Of a DNA stretch of 64,000 bases, positions 11,201 to 22,680 are shown piece by piece; position 1 is the first letter of the stretch, and each line of letters starts with the position of its first letter. Below the pieces are notes generated by a model that saw only the letters and a program-made list of their open reading frames with translations, did not search any database and was not told the origin of the DNA. Origin of the DNA: Puffinus mauretanicus (lineage: Eukaryota > Chordata > Aves > Procellariiformes > Procellariidae); contig JAJKFH010003627.1 of NCBI GenBank assembly GCA_023333565.1, forward strand, positions 7,049,501 to 7,113,500, in the 5' to 3' direction. The position numbers and the translations under genes were made by a program.

Positions 11201-12655
11201 ACCTGATCTTGTGTTATCACAAGCACCACTTTCCTTTCCAACCCCTGCACCCGCAAGCTCTCTTTTTCGCCTTCCCCCAGGATCTCCCGTCAAAGGGAAG
11301 TTCAGGAGAAGTATGTAGGGTGACAGTGTCAGGTTTTGGCATGGTCTTCGTAATGGAGTCAACAAGATGCTCGTGGGCTGAGGACAACGGGCAATGCACA
11401 CCAGCAGCTCTCAAGAGGCTTTTGCAGGTGCATGGGCAGGTCTTTGACCTACATGCCCAAGAACCACTCTGCCCTCCAGCCTCAGCTGGAGACCCACACT
11501 CCAGCCTAACCAGCTCCCGAGCTCCAGCCCTGACTTTAGAGCTGTGCTTTAATCATTTCTGCAGCGAAATTTTCTTCCCTCATCCCCCTTGCTACAGTAC
11601 ATTACCAGCTCAGCTAGCACAACTGTTCCTGGGACTGGGCTGGGAACCAGGTATTCAAATGGGTTCAGGTTAAAAATTAACCCTTCCCCATAACCCTGGG
11701 TTATTATTAACCTAGATCATGTCAAGATGGGGAGGAAAAACCTGGGTGGACAGTTCTTATATTGCCTTCACGCTGCAGTTATACATCCAAAAATCCAAAA
11801 TTATTTGTCAAATGAGCAGCCAGAGACTAGCTGGGCACCCAGGAGATACATTAGTATTTGAGCCAGCTACCAACAAAGCACAGACAGCCTCTGTATGAGG
11901 AACAACTGCAGTGGCTGGGTTTCCCCATCTCTGGAAAAGAAATTATTGAAGAGGGAAGTGATAAAGATAAAATAAGCTGAGGAAGGTAAACAGAGAATAG
12001 TTGTTCACCTTTTCTCCCAGTTCAAGAACTGGGAGGCAACCGCTGCAACTTGCAGGTGGCAACTCAGACCAGCTGGAAAAGGAAAAATAATTTTTCACCC
12101 AAGGCCTGTTTAGTCTGCAGAACTCCTTGCCATTGGACATTGTGAATGATCAAAGGCAACTGGAGAAATTAATGGAGAAAATAAATTCATTTTGGTTACA
12201 TTGGGAAGACCCTCAGCCACCCATCTGGGGCTTGGGAGAGTACTCCGGCAAAGGATCACTACGAGTTTATGATGTGACATTCCTTCATCACCTTTCACTG
12301 CTGGCCTCGGCTGGAGACAGGACGCTGAGACGGACCAGCCTTTGCAGAGGTACTGGCTACACTTATTGGCCTTTGAAATGACGGGTGGAAATGACACTGT
12401 CATTTAACACAGCACTTACAGATAACACATTCGTGTCCACAGCCCTGCCAAAGTCAGACTTCTCAGCAGTTATTCTGACTGATACTAAAACTGCCAGGTC
12501 CCAGGTTTTAGCTCAGTAATGAAGCTAGGGATGGAGGGCCAGAGCCCAACTCCCATGTCCTCCAAATCCACGGCTGGCAATGCGTTCCCCACTGTTAAAG
12601 GAAGATCTGGGTTTCCAACAGCCGCTGTGCTCAGACTGATCGTTAATCTGAGCAA
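8230..12655. other. Non-coding DNA, no gene or repeat recognised
   Basis: No CR1, RNA gene or familiar protein is seen over 4.4 kb. The stretch at 10194-10539 is open on both strands for about 100-110 codons. Neither translation resembles anything I know and there are no convincing splice borders, so it is not called as a gene. A-rich runs occur at about 6970-type density near 10961-10985. Confidence 0.45.
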
Positions 12656-12659
12656 AGAC

Positions 12660-12735
12660 CTAGGGCTGATTTTCATAAGTGCTGAGTACAGACAGCCCCT
12701 ACTTAAGCCAAAAGGAGCTGTGAGCCTTCGGCGTC
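12660..12735. repeat. Ancient palindromic sauropsid repeat remnant (GATTTTCA...GTGCTGAG)
   Basis: The segment reads GGGCTGATTTTCATAAGTGC then TGAGTACAGACAGCCCC, and continues with GGAGCTGTGAGCC. It follows the widespread sauropsid consensus in which GATTTTCAGAAGTGCTGAGC is joined through CCCATTGACTTCAATGGGAG to its inverted copy. The central and right arms are decayed here. It is probably a relic of a palindromic non-autonomous element. The family name is uncertain. Confidence 0.6.
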
Positions 12736-12739
12736 CAAG

Positions 12740-13315
12740 AGGACGAGGCTGAACCATCAAAATCTCCTCTGCTCAGAAACTCTGCGGTACTACAGAGTCA
12801 GCTACCACCGATGTGCTGTCTGGTTGCTGCTGGGGAGCCAGGCTGTGCCCAGAGCACGAGTTGGGGCTGGGGTGGGGATGCTCCGGGGGCTGTCAGGACT
12901 GTGCCATATACCTCCAAGAGTGGTGGCAATGCAAAGCTGGTAAATCCTATTCCAATGAGCATCTTGTGGAAAAGGGACTTCTTAGCAAAGGAGGGTTTGG
13001 TGGGTGTGGGGACCTGCTTTGAGACCCCACAGCCTCACATCTGGGGAGGGTTGTCTTCAGGGTGTAGCATGACAAAAGCCCATTCCCCATCAGTAAGAAG
13101 GAAAATATTCTCCCTCCGATTTGTTTAGCGCTGGACTGGGCAAAGCATTAACCCCACAACGCAGATTTACCTCCAAGCCTCCCTCATGCTCCTCCCAGAG
13201 AGGAGGGCTGACGGGCGTTTTGTAAAAATCCCCTCCTTCTGTATTTACTTCCTAACCCAAATGCCAGGAGACGGTCGACAGCTGGCTTAAATCTCTGCAG
13301 CTCAGGAGATCAGCT
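12740..13315. other. Non-coding DNA, nothing recognised
   Basis: Moderate GC, with no repeat or gene recognised. Plus-strand frames at 12811-13128 lack any domain signature. Confidence 0.45.
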
Positions 13316-13317
13316 CT

Positions 13318-13500
13318 CCCCCCCGCTTTTTCTAATAAAAATTAATTTATTATGATCCAGAGAGTTGAAATTAATCTGCCTCCGGAGAGGCTGTGTCTGG
13401 CGAGGCCCAGTGAGGAGGGAGGCAGAGGGGTCCGGAGGGCACATTAACAGTATTGTTGTGCTTAATGTTGTGTAGCCGCAACATCTGCTAATTTAATGCA
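13318..13500. promoter_or_regulatory. Candidate conserved regulatory element (homeodomain-rich)
   Basis: The words AAAATTAATTTATTATGATC, GAAATTAATCTGCC, TTAATGTTG and CTAATTTAATGC surround a GC-rich core. This AT/GC/AT pattern with repeated TTAAT/ATTA cores is typical of developmental enhancers in vertebrates. No repeat similarity is seen. Function is inferred. Confidence 0.3.
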
Positions 13501-15298
13501 CGAGCAGCCAGCTGCCTCCGACAGCTCCTAACAAGAAGTGGGCAGTGGGGAGAGGGGGAGCAAGGGGAGGTTTGCAAGAGGGTGAAGGTGTGAGGGGCTG
13601 GGGTTGCTCTCCACGCCCCCCTACTCCAGATCCCATGTAATGGCAGCGTTTGTTGATGTGCCCGTGATTAAATCCTTGGGGGATCACCCCAGCATGGACC
13701 TGCTTGTTGCTCCTGCGGGATCTGGGTGACATCCAACCTCTGCAAAGGCAATGGTGAAGGGGACACTGGTGGGTTGAAAGCCCCATTTCACCCTCCGTCC
13801 GATAGGACAAAGGCAGCAAGGAGTGAAGCACGTGCTCTGCTTAATCCAGCTGCACCCAGAGCAAATGGAGTGAGGGGTGGATGTCAAGCTAAAACCACAT
13901 GGAGATGGTGTAAGGGAAATCACACCTGTACCGAGACAGGTTTGGTGTTATTCCCACGCAGTTCGTCTGAGCAGTGGGTTCTTGTGAGATATTTTTGCAA
14001 AAGTGTTTCTTCTTCTGCCAAATGAAAGAAGCTTAAAGAGGAAAAAAAATCCCAACCCTCAGATGACAAGAAATGTTCCCCACTTACAGGATGATAATCA
14101 ATGTAAAGTTGTTCAGTAGTGTCATGAAAGCAATGTCGTCATCTGGGACTCATGTGGCTGGCAGGTCTCTGAGCTGGGTACAGTGAGCCTGCGTAAATAA
14201 ATATGGAAATTTGCTGGCTGCTCCAGGCTTCAGTCCCTGGATGCCTGGGTGCACATGGACCCCCACTTGGCACAGGCACCTGCAGGGACCTCAGAGGGTG
14301 CCCTGTGAGGGCTCAGACCGACACGGGCTGGGGGATGGCTCAGAGGTTTGCACAGGACCCAGGAGTGAAGCAAGGTGAGTCTCCAGCTGCAAACTTCAAC
14401 ATGTTGGCACTGCAATGATCAGGGAGGAGTTTTCCACCTGTTATAGCAGTGGGACAAGGTTGAAAATTCAATTGCAGATCTTGCTGTGGGTGGGAAGGAA
14501 AGGCAGAGGGGAGATTTTGAATCGTCTCATGAGATGAGTTGGTCCAAGAGTGAGTCCAACCTCCTTTCATAATCACACCCAGCAATGCCTGCGTCCATGC
14601 CAAGTCTCCATCGTTTAGGAAGGGCCCAAGGGTTGACTCCATGCCTCCCATCGCCAGAGGATCCAGCACACACTGGGAGGTATCGGTCATTGGAGAAGAA
14701 GCCAAGGTTGGGCAGCAATTCTGATTTCTACTGGGAAATGGAGAAAGCCCTAGGCATTTGAAAACCAGGAGCGAAGAAGCTATGGCAAGTTCTCTGATAC
14801 ATGGTGGGGTCGCACAGGAGACCTGGGCCAGGTTACCTTGCATCAGCTGCTCTGCAGCAACTGTCTGTGGACAGGCTCTTACTCTCAAAAAAGAGGCAGT
14901 AATTCAAAGCTGCTCGCTATGTTGTGGAGGAGGAATCAGGATTCGTATCTAGTACCTGCCGTAGGAAACGGCCGACAGTAGCTCCGCAGGCAGAGTGGGT
15001 GGGAGAAGGGCTGTGAGACCCTAAACAGTCAGACTGCTCATACCCATATGGTGAACATCTATAAGAATATGAGGTTCTTGGTCCTTAAAACTATTGGGAC
15101 ACCCCCATGTCCCTTGGACACCCCAGGCCCCTTGGGAACAATTCAGGGGCCTGACAGATCCTGCCTCCAGGCGAACCAAGAGCAACAAAAACAGAGTGGG
15201 AAGAGATACTGCATCGGGCTCAAAGAGTATGGTAAACCTCTTAGGGAAGGGAATGAAATGATTTTTCTCAAATAACCAACATAAGGATTTGAAAATGA
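13501..15298. other. Non-coding DNA, nothing recognised
   Basis: A minus-strand frame of 182 codons at 14340-14888 is the longest here. It begins at a TTG, overlaps other open frames and has no recognisable domain. It is most likely a chance frame in GC-rich DNA. No transposon is seen. Confidence 0.45.
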
Positions 15299-15299
15299 A

Positions 15300-15615
15300 C
15301 ATCTCTTAGTATTAATTTAATTAAAGCAGCATGCTGCCTTTACTTATAAAGCTAGAAGAATCAGTCTGTTTAATGGGTTCTCAGCTAATCAAAAATTAAT
15401 TAAGCGTTTAGTGGGGATTCCAAATCCCTGAATTGGATTTAAAGAAGCCTGTTTCCATGTCTTTTTCAAGTGTTGCTTGTTTTACTATAACAGGAGACGT
15501 GTTTGATTGTGCAGACCTCCCATTATCCCTGGCTTGCAGGTGATCAGCCTTGAAATTCATTTTTGTTAGTTGATAGCTGCTCCGTTCCCCAAATGACTGT
15601 GACAGAGCATCACTA
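15300..15615. promoter_or_regulatory. Candidate conserved regulatory element with 12-bp palindrome
   Basis: Seen directly: TATTAATTTAATTAAAG, a perfect 12-bp palindrome GCAGCATGCTGC at 15326-15337, AAAAATTAATTAAG near 15394, and GGATTCCAAATCC, an imperfect palindrome near 15416. The block is not repetitive and lacks CpG. The density of homeodomain cores suggests an enhancer, which remains untested. Confidence 0.33.
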
Positions 15616-16375
15616 AGTCTCTGCCAGCCCTAAAAGAGGGCTCAGAGCTTTCCTTTGAGCATTGTGCTGTGCATCTTCTCGCTAGTTCACAGGTGATAAA
15701 GAATGAAGAGCAAAGAGGGGCTGAGAATGGGGAAATCTCCCCCTAATTTCTGAGGTTTTTTGGTTATGCAGTCCATTAGATGGGCTCCCTCCCTCCACAT
15801 CTCTGCTTGCAGATGTCCTAATGCCTTTGCTCTCGGTAAATATTACCTATTACACCCTTATTCCCTCTCTCAACCCCTTTCTCACCGCTCTATAAGACAA
15901 CATCCACCACTGAGTGATGGAGTCCACTCGGCAGCTGCCATAGCCCAATCCTGAGCTGGATGAAGACGCCTTTCAACAGCAATGTGTTTCAGAAGTGCCC
16001 TTTACCCAGTCCTTTCTCTCCCTGCCCCTCGCCACCACCTCTCCCTCTGCTCACCACCCATGTAATCCCTTCTGTCTCGATGCAGAAAACAATCCCAGGG
16101 AGCAGATCCGGCTGGAAAGCTGCCGGTCCATAGAAAAGCAAAAAAATAAAATAAAATGTATTTTAACTCCTATCAGTTCTCCAATCGATTTCTCAGAGAG
16201 AACAGTGGGGTGGGCAGACGGCACCCGGGAGGGAGGGCTGGTGCACTGGGAGATGTGGTGCTGCCTGAGCTGGCTGCCAGCAATCACTGCTCGTCAAACT
16301 GCACCCTGTGATGGAAACCACGGCCCCGAGCTGCAGCTGGAGACAGCTCGGTTTGCCTTTCATCTCTGGAGATCT
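15616..16375. other. Non-coding DNA, nothing recognised
   Basis: A 129-codon plus-strand frame at 15995-16384 has no domain signature. An A-rich stretch lies at about 16136-16160. Confidence 0.4.
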
Positions 16376-16838
16376 TTTTTTTAGCTATTCAGCATGCTGA
16401 CAATGTAAATAATACCAATAACATTAAAAAAAAAAAGCATCAAGTGTCAGGCAGGATGCAAAATTTCCCTGCCTCTTTTTTTTGGATGGGGGGGTAAGGG
16501 GTGGAAACTTAATAATGCTCTACCTGAACCCCTTAAAGCACAACATCTTTGAAGTAGCAAACTGGCAAATACACTCAATCAATTATAAATGAAATAATCT
16601 TCTTAAAATATTAGAGATTTGGGTGCTAAGCAATACTGGAAGATTACGGAGAGAAAATCAGTTTTAGAGCTTCCTAAAGTGACAGAAAGAGAATAATCGG
16701 AAGAAATGGTGAGAAGTTTAAAACGATTATGTAGATTTGTGTCAGTGAAAATGTCCCAGCAATCCTTAGCCGATCTCTCGTACGCTGGAAATAGATTACG
16801 TTCAATCCTTTCTTAAAGGGGCAGGTTTCTTTCAAGTG
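16376..16838. promoter_or_regulatory. AT-rich block, possible regulatory element
   Basis: The sequence TTCAGCATGCTGACAATGTAAATAATACC opens the block and carries the inverted pair TCAGCATGCTGA at 16389-16400. ATCAATTATAAATGAAATAATC follows near 16580. Several unusual CpG-containing words (CTCGTACGC, GATTACG) lie near 16775-16800 in AT-rich surroundings. No repeat family was recognised. Confidence 0.27.
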
Positions 16839-18735
16839 TGGGGGTGGTTTAATTTTTTTTTTTTATTTTCCGAAGCACCTTTGCTTTATTTTTAACCTCC
16901 AAATGAGGCTGGGCCCAAGGGCATGTCTGTGTTTCTTTGCCTTGCTGTACCGGAGGTGCACACACTGGAGCAGGGTTTGGGGTACACTGATGGGTGAGCC
17001 CCGTCTCCACCTCACAGCATGACACCCCGCACAGAGCAGCCACCAACTGGAAAGAGGTATCGAGCCTGAGGCACCCACAGGAGCAGGGCACTCAGTCCTG
17101 CTTCTGCTTGGGCCAGGCAGATACGGAGAGATCTCATCAAAAACAATTGGTTTTCCCCACTGGAAAACACCTCTGAAATCAAGATTACATCCACCCTTAC
17201 ATGGAACAAATGCTTCTGGGATGACCCTGGAAAAACTGAGGTACCCAGGTTTGAGCAAGACTCGTTCCCTGTCTCCTTGGGGCACGAGCAGCACCAAAAG
17301 GGGAGAGCAGAAACCCAGGAAGGGAATGGGAGCACACCAGGGGAAGTTTCACCCTGGTTTTGACACAAGCAGGTTATGGAGAGTCTGCACCATGTTTCCT
17401 TTTGTTGCTGCTGCGATTAAGTTCCCATCTGATCCTTTACTGGCTCTGCATTTCACATTTACAACCTCAGTGCAGATTTTTGGAATAATTCGGAGCTTAT
17501 CCTTCACACACACATATGCTTTTTAACACAACCTCCAGATATATCCCCAGCAGAAAGGACTACACGACCTGTAAAACAGCTATTCCATACAATCACCTTC
17601 TTTGGTTTCATGGCACTGCTTGGGTTTGAGATACAAGCCCAGGAGATCTCATGCTCCCAGGTGTGATGCCGGCATGGGTGTGGGGAGGAAACTCCCAGAG
17701 CCAGGAGAGGAGGGCAGGAGCCCATCAACCCCCCAGGACCTCAATGCTGGGATTTGCAGTCAGAAGCAACAGAATAATTCAGAGGAAGAAATTAAAACAG
17801 GAAAAAGGCACATCAACGTCAGGGCTGCTTTTAAAGATGGTGCAATTAAACCGAGGGGTTGGTGAGGGCTGTTGTTAATTGATAGCAAAGGAGAGGAAGC
17901 TGTCTCCAGGGAGAAGTAGGTAATGCAGGTAATCTTCAGAGAGGATTTGCCTAAAGAGATGGAGGTTTGGGAACAGAAATTCCTGAAGTCAAGCGGGGGT
18001 GGAAGAGGAAGATGATATCTCGTTTGTCAGCAGCCATCAAGGAGATGTGGACCCACCAAAAATCAGCCAGGCTCTCTGAGAAGATATCGCTGCCTTCACT
18101 TAGGACCCACATATCAGTTCATTGCTGGAGTCATGGATATTTTCAGTAGGGGAAAAAAGCTTTTTCTTCTAAATCAGATACTTTCCATCGCAAAAAAAAA
18201 AAAAGTAATCTTTTTGACAATGTGCATTTTTTCACTTAAACAAGATAAATCTTTATTCATGTGTTTAGGCTTTTTTCCCCTCATCTGCTTATTGCTTTCC
18301 CTACCTTTTTTGCCCTTACTTCATCCTTTCCTGAGGGCCAAAGTGAAAAAACCAACAAAGGCAGGAAAAAATTCCCAAAGGAAAACCTTTCCTAGAGGTG
18401 CTTGCAAAAGGTAAAAGTGAAAATCTTTCCTAAAAATGCTTGCAAAACACAAAAGTGAGCACAGTACATAGGATTTTTAAAAGGTCCTCTTTTTCAGCAT
18501 CTCTGAGCACTGGAAGTGGTTTTCTTTGGGTTTGGGGGAATTTGGGGGTCATTCCAAGTTATGGCCGCTCTCTGCTGCTCACCCCCCGGATGCCCATGGC
18601 TGCTGTGGTCTCACTATCTACAGCAGCTTCCCCAGAGCAACTTGTCTAATCCCAGCTCTCCCTGGGGATTCAGACAGCTGGAAATAACAGCCCTTACCTG
18701 TCGCCGATGGAGAGGGTAGGCAGAATTAGCTAACG
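16839..18735. other. Non-coding DNA, nothing recognised
   Basis: Overlapping short frames on both strands (largest 144 codons, minus strand, 16863-17297) show no domain. There is an A-run near 18191-18204. No transposon is identified. Confidence 0.45.
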
Positions 18736-18765
18736 TTTGTAAAGCTCTTAGCAGATGACAGTGCT
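18736..18765 (+). repeat. Possible MIR/L2 tail fragment
   Basis: The word TTTGTAAAGCTCTTAGCAGA resembles the TGTAAAGCGCTTAGCAC module near the 3' end of MIR and L2-type repeats. The match is short and the flanks are not clearly MIR, so this may be coincidence. Confidence 0.25.
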
Positions 18766-19734
18766 GTTGTGTGGTGTTACTCCCATATTATAGCTGGATG
18801 CTGCTTGATAGTCAGGCATGGAATCAATTTTTGAATAATGGATATTAAAAACGTCAACTATGACACCCAGCCATAATGCCTGCCGCGTGCTGAGTGCCTA
18901 TATATTGTTTCACACACTTAATATACAGTGGAGGCACTGTAATTACTCTTTGCTAATCCCCACACTTTATAATCTGCCCGCACGTACGAAACCTGGCCGC
19001 CTCTTCCCACCTCTCCGCAAAGATTTCAGAGCACAAGCTGCACCTAGCTGTCACTGTGCTAAGACACCACTATTTTTTTCCCCAAAATATTGTGAATTGC
19101 CGAGCAAAGATTTACTAATTGCACTTATCCGGATCCCTAGACCTGCTCTGAGCCTGCATCTATTACCGGCAGTCACTTAGCATCAGCGGGACGGAACAAG
19201 TTGTCTATCCAGAGAGCAGAAGGCAGAGCTTTCTTTGCTGAGGCCCTCAAGTAAATACTGTCAGAAACGATGCACGAAGGAAGTATGTTTATTTGCAGCA
19301 TAAGCTGTGGGAAATGAAATGTGGGCGCAGAGGGCTCAATCTCAGATTTAGCCATCTGAAAGCTGAACACGAAGTCTAAGCAAATCTAGGCAAGTTGTCT
19401 CAACTTTGTTTGTAGTTACCTGGGCTTCGAGCCAACTTCTGCTCTCAGTCTTTCCTGTCGGTTTAGGGAGATTCACCCTGTTTCTGCTAGACCCATCCAC
19501 CGAGACATTTGAGGGGTAGGTGAGGTCGGGACAGGGACACTGGGAGTATCTGGGAAGCAACCACGAACATCCCCAGGCTGGGAATTAAGAAGAACCTTCT
19601 CATCAACAGAAATAGTTTGAAACAGTCCTTCCAGTCAGAGCAGAGGGGCCTGAAACAATCAAAGTAAGCTTCAGGTAGAGCTTGATGGGGTGATGGGAGG
19701 CAACACAGAATAATTTAGATGGGTAGGAACATGC
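18766..19734. other. Non-coding DNA, nothing recognised
   Basis: No gene or convincing repeat. A segment near 18880-18960 (CTGAGTGCCTATATATTG) faintly recalls an L2 3' end but is too diverged to call. Confidence 0.4.
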
Positions 19735-19905
19735 CCAGCCTCTAGTACAGCCTCCTGCTCCAAACGGGGACAACTTTGAGGTTAGATTCAACTTCAGTAT
19801 TACATCAGGTTGCCCAGAGCCTTGTCCAGCAGAGCTTTGAGTATCTCCAAGGATGGAGATCCCGTAGCCTCTCTGGACCCTTTTACAGTGTTGACAACAG
19901 ACTGT
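19735..19905 (-). mobile_element. CR1 LINE fragment, antisense
   Basis: Read on the plus strand, CAGGTTGCCCAGAGCCTTGT, TATCTCCAAGGATGGAGATC and CCTCTCTGGACCC are the reverse complement of the CR1 ORF2 C-terminus and adjoining 3' UTR. The minus-strand translation contains SPSLEILK and LDKALGNLM, the CR1 ORF2 ending. The octamer tail is not clear on the left, and the element decays beyond 19905. It is older and more diverged than the 51.2 kb copy. Confidence 0.85.
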
Positions 19906-21375
19906 ACAATGTGGTGTTTGCAGACAAGGAAAGATGCCCAAGAAGCCAGGAGGTCCCAGCCTGTACCTCTGCAGGGCTCCTTCTCCTTCAGAAGCCCACA
20001 CCACTGGATGTGGGAGAAGGTGGCCAGAGAAGGAGCATGGCTATTCAGAAACCCCTCGCTGCCAGCTGGTGCACCCTTCACTGTTGTGTGTGGACTTCCT
20101 AGAGCAAGGCTGTGCTGGCCTCAAAGAATAAGAGAATGCAGAGACAGGCAGCTTTTGCTGGATTTTTGGATAGGCCTTTATACTAATGCATGGATGGCAG
20201 TGGAGGGGGAGGGAAAGGAGAGAAAGCCCAAAATATCAGCCTCCATCTGCTTCTGTCCAGCTCACCTGACACCCCCCACTGCTGCAGGAAAGGGGTTGTG
20301 CATCTGCCATCCCTTCGGAAAAGTCCCCATCTCTCCTCCCGGTCCTCCTCCATCTCATTGCCTCCAGGCAGCGGCACAGGCTGCAGAGGGACTGCTGTTA
20401 GGGAATATAGCTTTATTCATTAGATCCAGGCCCAGTTTCCTCACAGGAGAAGGAAATTACCTGCACTTGAGCTGAGCAGGAAAAGCCTCTTTTCTGCTCT
20501 TGTTGCACATTTCATCTCCCCCTCCACCCGTAGGTTTTGTGCTGTGCCAGGACCGCTGTGTGCACAGATCCTGGCTCCCGGCTGGAGCTGGGGCACCGTG
20601 ACAGCCCTGCCCACCACACGGACACACGCAGGGGGAAATGCTCCCGGAGCCAGCTTCAAGAGCTGCAGGAACAAGAGACTTTCTGCCAACAAGGCAGAAG
20701 AGGGAGAACTTTGCTGGGATGGTGGGTGGGTTTTACCCCTCAAGCCCCTTCTCAGACTACTCCCCACTCCCTGAAAGTATTGGGACTCAAATGAGGTCAG
20801 ATATGCCACCATAGATCAGGCAGAGCCACAATGCTGATGACCTGAGGGCTCAGATATAAAAGAAAGGGGCCTTGAGATAGCCTTTGCTCACAGTGACCCC
20901 AGATATAAAACCCCAGCTGGCTTTAGAAAATGACCTGTGGGTGTCATCCATGGAAACACCACGGTACCACCTCCATCTCAAAGCAGGTGTTCACTTACAC
21001 ATCGTAAAGGTAAACTGAGGCATGCAGCAGTGGAGAAAGAACCGTAAGCTGGACCCAAAGCCTGAGGGCTTCCTCTGCAACCTGTCCGCTTTTCTTTTTA
21101 GTGGAATTGCTTGGATTTTTGTGTTATATCAGTTAGGGGCAACCCAGGTATAGACTGAGGCCCCAGGATGCTGCATGCTGACACACAGCAGAAAGCCAGT
21201 CCCTGCCCAAGTGCCTCTCATTCCCCAGCCATGCTGATGGAGCAGGGGTCAGAGAATAGAGAAACCTTCTGTTTGCAAGAAAGTCACAGTTTAAAAAGAA
21301 AAAACACATTTACAAGCCTGTGCAAAATGTGCCGCTTCTGCACGTGCTCTGCTCTCCGTGTTCAGCCTCTGCCTC
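19906..21375. other. Non-coding DNA, nothing recognised
   Basis: A long plus-strand frame (221 codons from 19810 to 20475) begins at a TTG inside the antisense CR1 and is not a gene. No other structure is recognised up to the CpG patch. Confidence 0.45.
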
Positions 21376-21379
21376 CTTA

Positions 21380-21700
21380 AAGTCGCTTACGGGGTTAGCC
21401 CGGAGTTGCAGCAGACTAACACTGCTAGGTCTCGGTTCACAGCACCTGGGGATCCAACTTGCTTTATTTTAAACCTAGGGAGGGCTGGGGAAGCAGGCTG
21501 ACACCCACCCATTCGAGATTAACGATATCAGCACTGTGTCTCCCTGTGCACACACGCACGGCTGCTGCCCGCCGTGCCAGGAGCCAACCGGGACCTGCGC
21601 CCATCCGCCACGCACAGTCCCGGCATCGCGGCCCAGAGCTCTGCCAATGGAAGGAGACAGGCAGCACGCCGGCCTGAAACGGCTCTGAGCCCAAAACTCG
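21380..21700. promoter_or_regulatory. Small CpG-rich patch
   Basis: CpG dinucleotides cluster here (GCCCGCCGTGCC, CACGCACAGTCCCGGCATCG, CACGCCGGCC) compared with CpG-poor flanks. No TATA box, splice donor or recognisable coding frame accompanies it. It may be a distal regulatory element or a minor unmethylated patch. Confidence 0.25.
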
Positions 21701-22055
21701 ATTATTGCTTAACTTTCCTGCCAAGCCTCCAGGTCCCTCTGTGCTAAATCATTCCCCATCGATCCGTTCCCATTATAAAGCTCCTGTCTCCCCCACGAGC
21801 ATGCGACTCCATATGACTCGACTTCCAGCACAATTGAGCTCGGACCCTAAAAATCAATACTGCAGCAACCCGAGGATCAGAGGCCAATGAGGTCTTTAAC
21901 AAACGTGTCTGGTGCTCTTGACTTGAGCAGGCTTCAGCCTACTTTGAGGTCCTTTCTGATCCATCATGGGTTTGTTCAAGTTGTCATAAAGCAAATTTGC
22001 AGTCATTGATCCAGGCAGAATGAAGTTGTGAATATCAGATGGGGGAGGGAGGGGG
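21701..22055. other. Non-coding DNA, nothing recognised
   Basis: No repeat or gene recognised. A purine-rich GGGGGAGGGAGGGGGGAG run lies near 22041-22058. Confidence 0.4.
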
Positions 22056-22680
22056 GAGAATAACCCTAGAGAAAGAGTTTTAATAGCTTATAGGCAACAC
22101 ATGTCTGAGCCAGAGGAAAACAAATTAGGAAAATGCAAACGAAATAAGCTTTTTCTATTTTTTTTTCAGCCTTTCTTCCCTCTGGAGAGGGAAGCTGCCT
22201 TGGCTCTTAAGAAAAACAAAAGGAAACAATAAATATTATTAACTATAATATAGGGCTGGGTTCTTTCTAATGGCTGAGGGCTATGGCTACATATACTTGA
22301 GATATTAAGTAGACCATGTTATATAAGGATAACTTATAAATATATAGAAAATAACAGGCCAGATCCTTCTCTGCCATGAAACCATGTGGCTCTGCTGAAG
22401 CCAATTCAGCTCGTGCCAGCAGACAGGACCCAGGGAAACTCATTTCAGAGCAAAATAACCGAAGAGGGAGGAAAGTTGCTTTCCATAAAGTGCGATTCTG
22501 ATGACAAATGACCCAACCACCTGCAAAATGTATTAACGAGGCTTCGCTATGCAACAAATTGCACAAAAGCCAATTGAATTTAATATAAGGGTCATTCATC
22601 TCCCTGGCTTTTTGTTACTTTTAATTCAGCTCTAAATCTTTTCAAAACTCATTAAATGAAACATAATCAAAATTCACATT
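22056..22680. promoter_or_regulatory. AT-rich candidate regulatory block, interrupted by an old repeat
   Basis: Flanking the repeat at 22349-22430 are AT-rich sequences with AATAAATATTATTAAC, GAAATAAGC, GCAACAAATTGCAC (imperfect palindrome) and CATTAAATGAAAC words. Composition suggests constrained non-coding DNA. An alignment across birds would be needed to confirm this. Confidence 0.25.
22349..22430 (-). repeat. Ancient palindromic sauropsid repeat remnant (GGCCAGATCCT...)
   Basis: The left end AGGCCAGATCCTTCTCTGCC and the interior TGGCTCTGCTGAAGCCAATT followed by CAGCTCGTGCCAGCA track the sauropsid palindromic repeat GGCCAGATCCTCAGCTGGTG...GCTCCATTGAAGTCAATGGAGC. It is the opposite arm to the word seen at 6263-6300. 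Strong decay indicates an old insertion. Confidence 0.5.

Noticed and set aside
14340..14888. 182-codon minus-strand open frame
   Set aside because: The start is a TTG, there is no domain or splice context, and several other frames over the same bases are also open. It is most likely a chance frame.
19810..20475. Longest plus-strand open frame (221 codons)
   Set aside because: It begins at a TTG inside an antisense CR1 fragment, has no recognisable domain, and overlaps other open frames.
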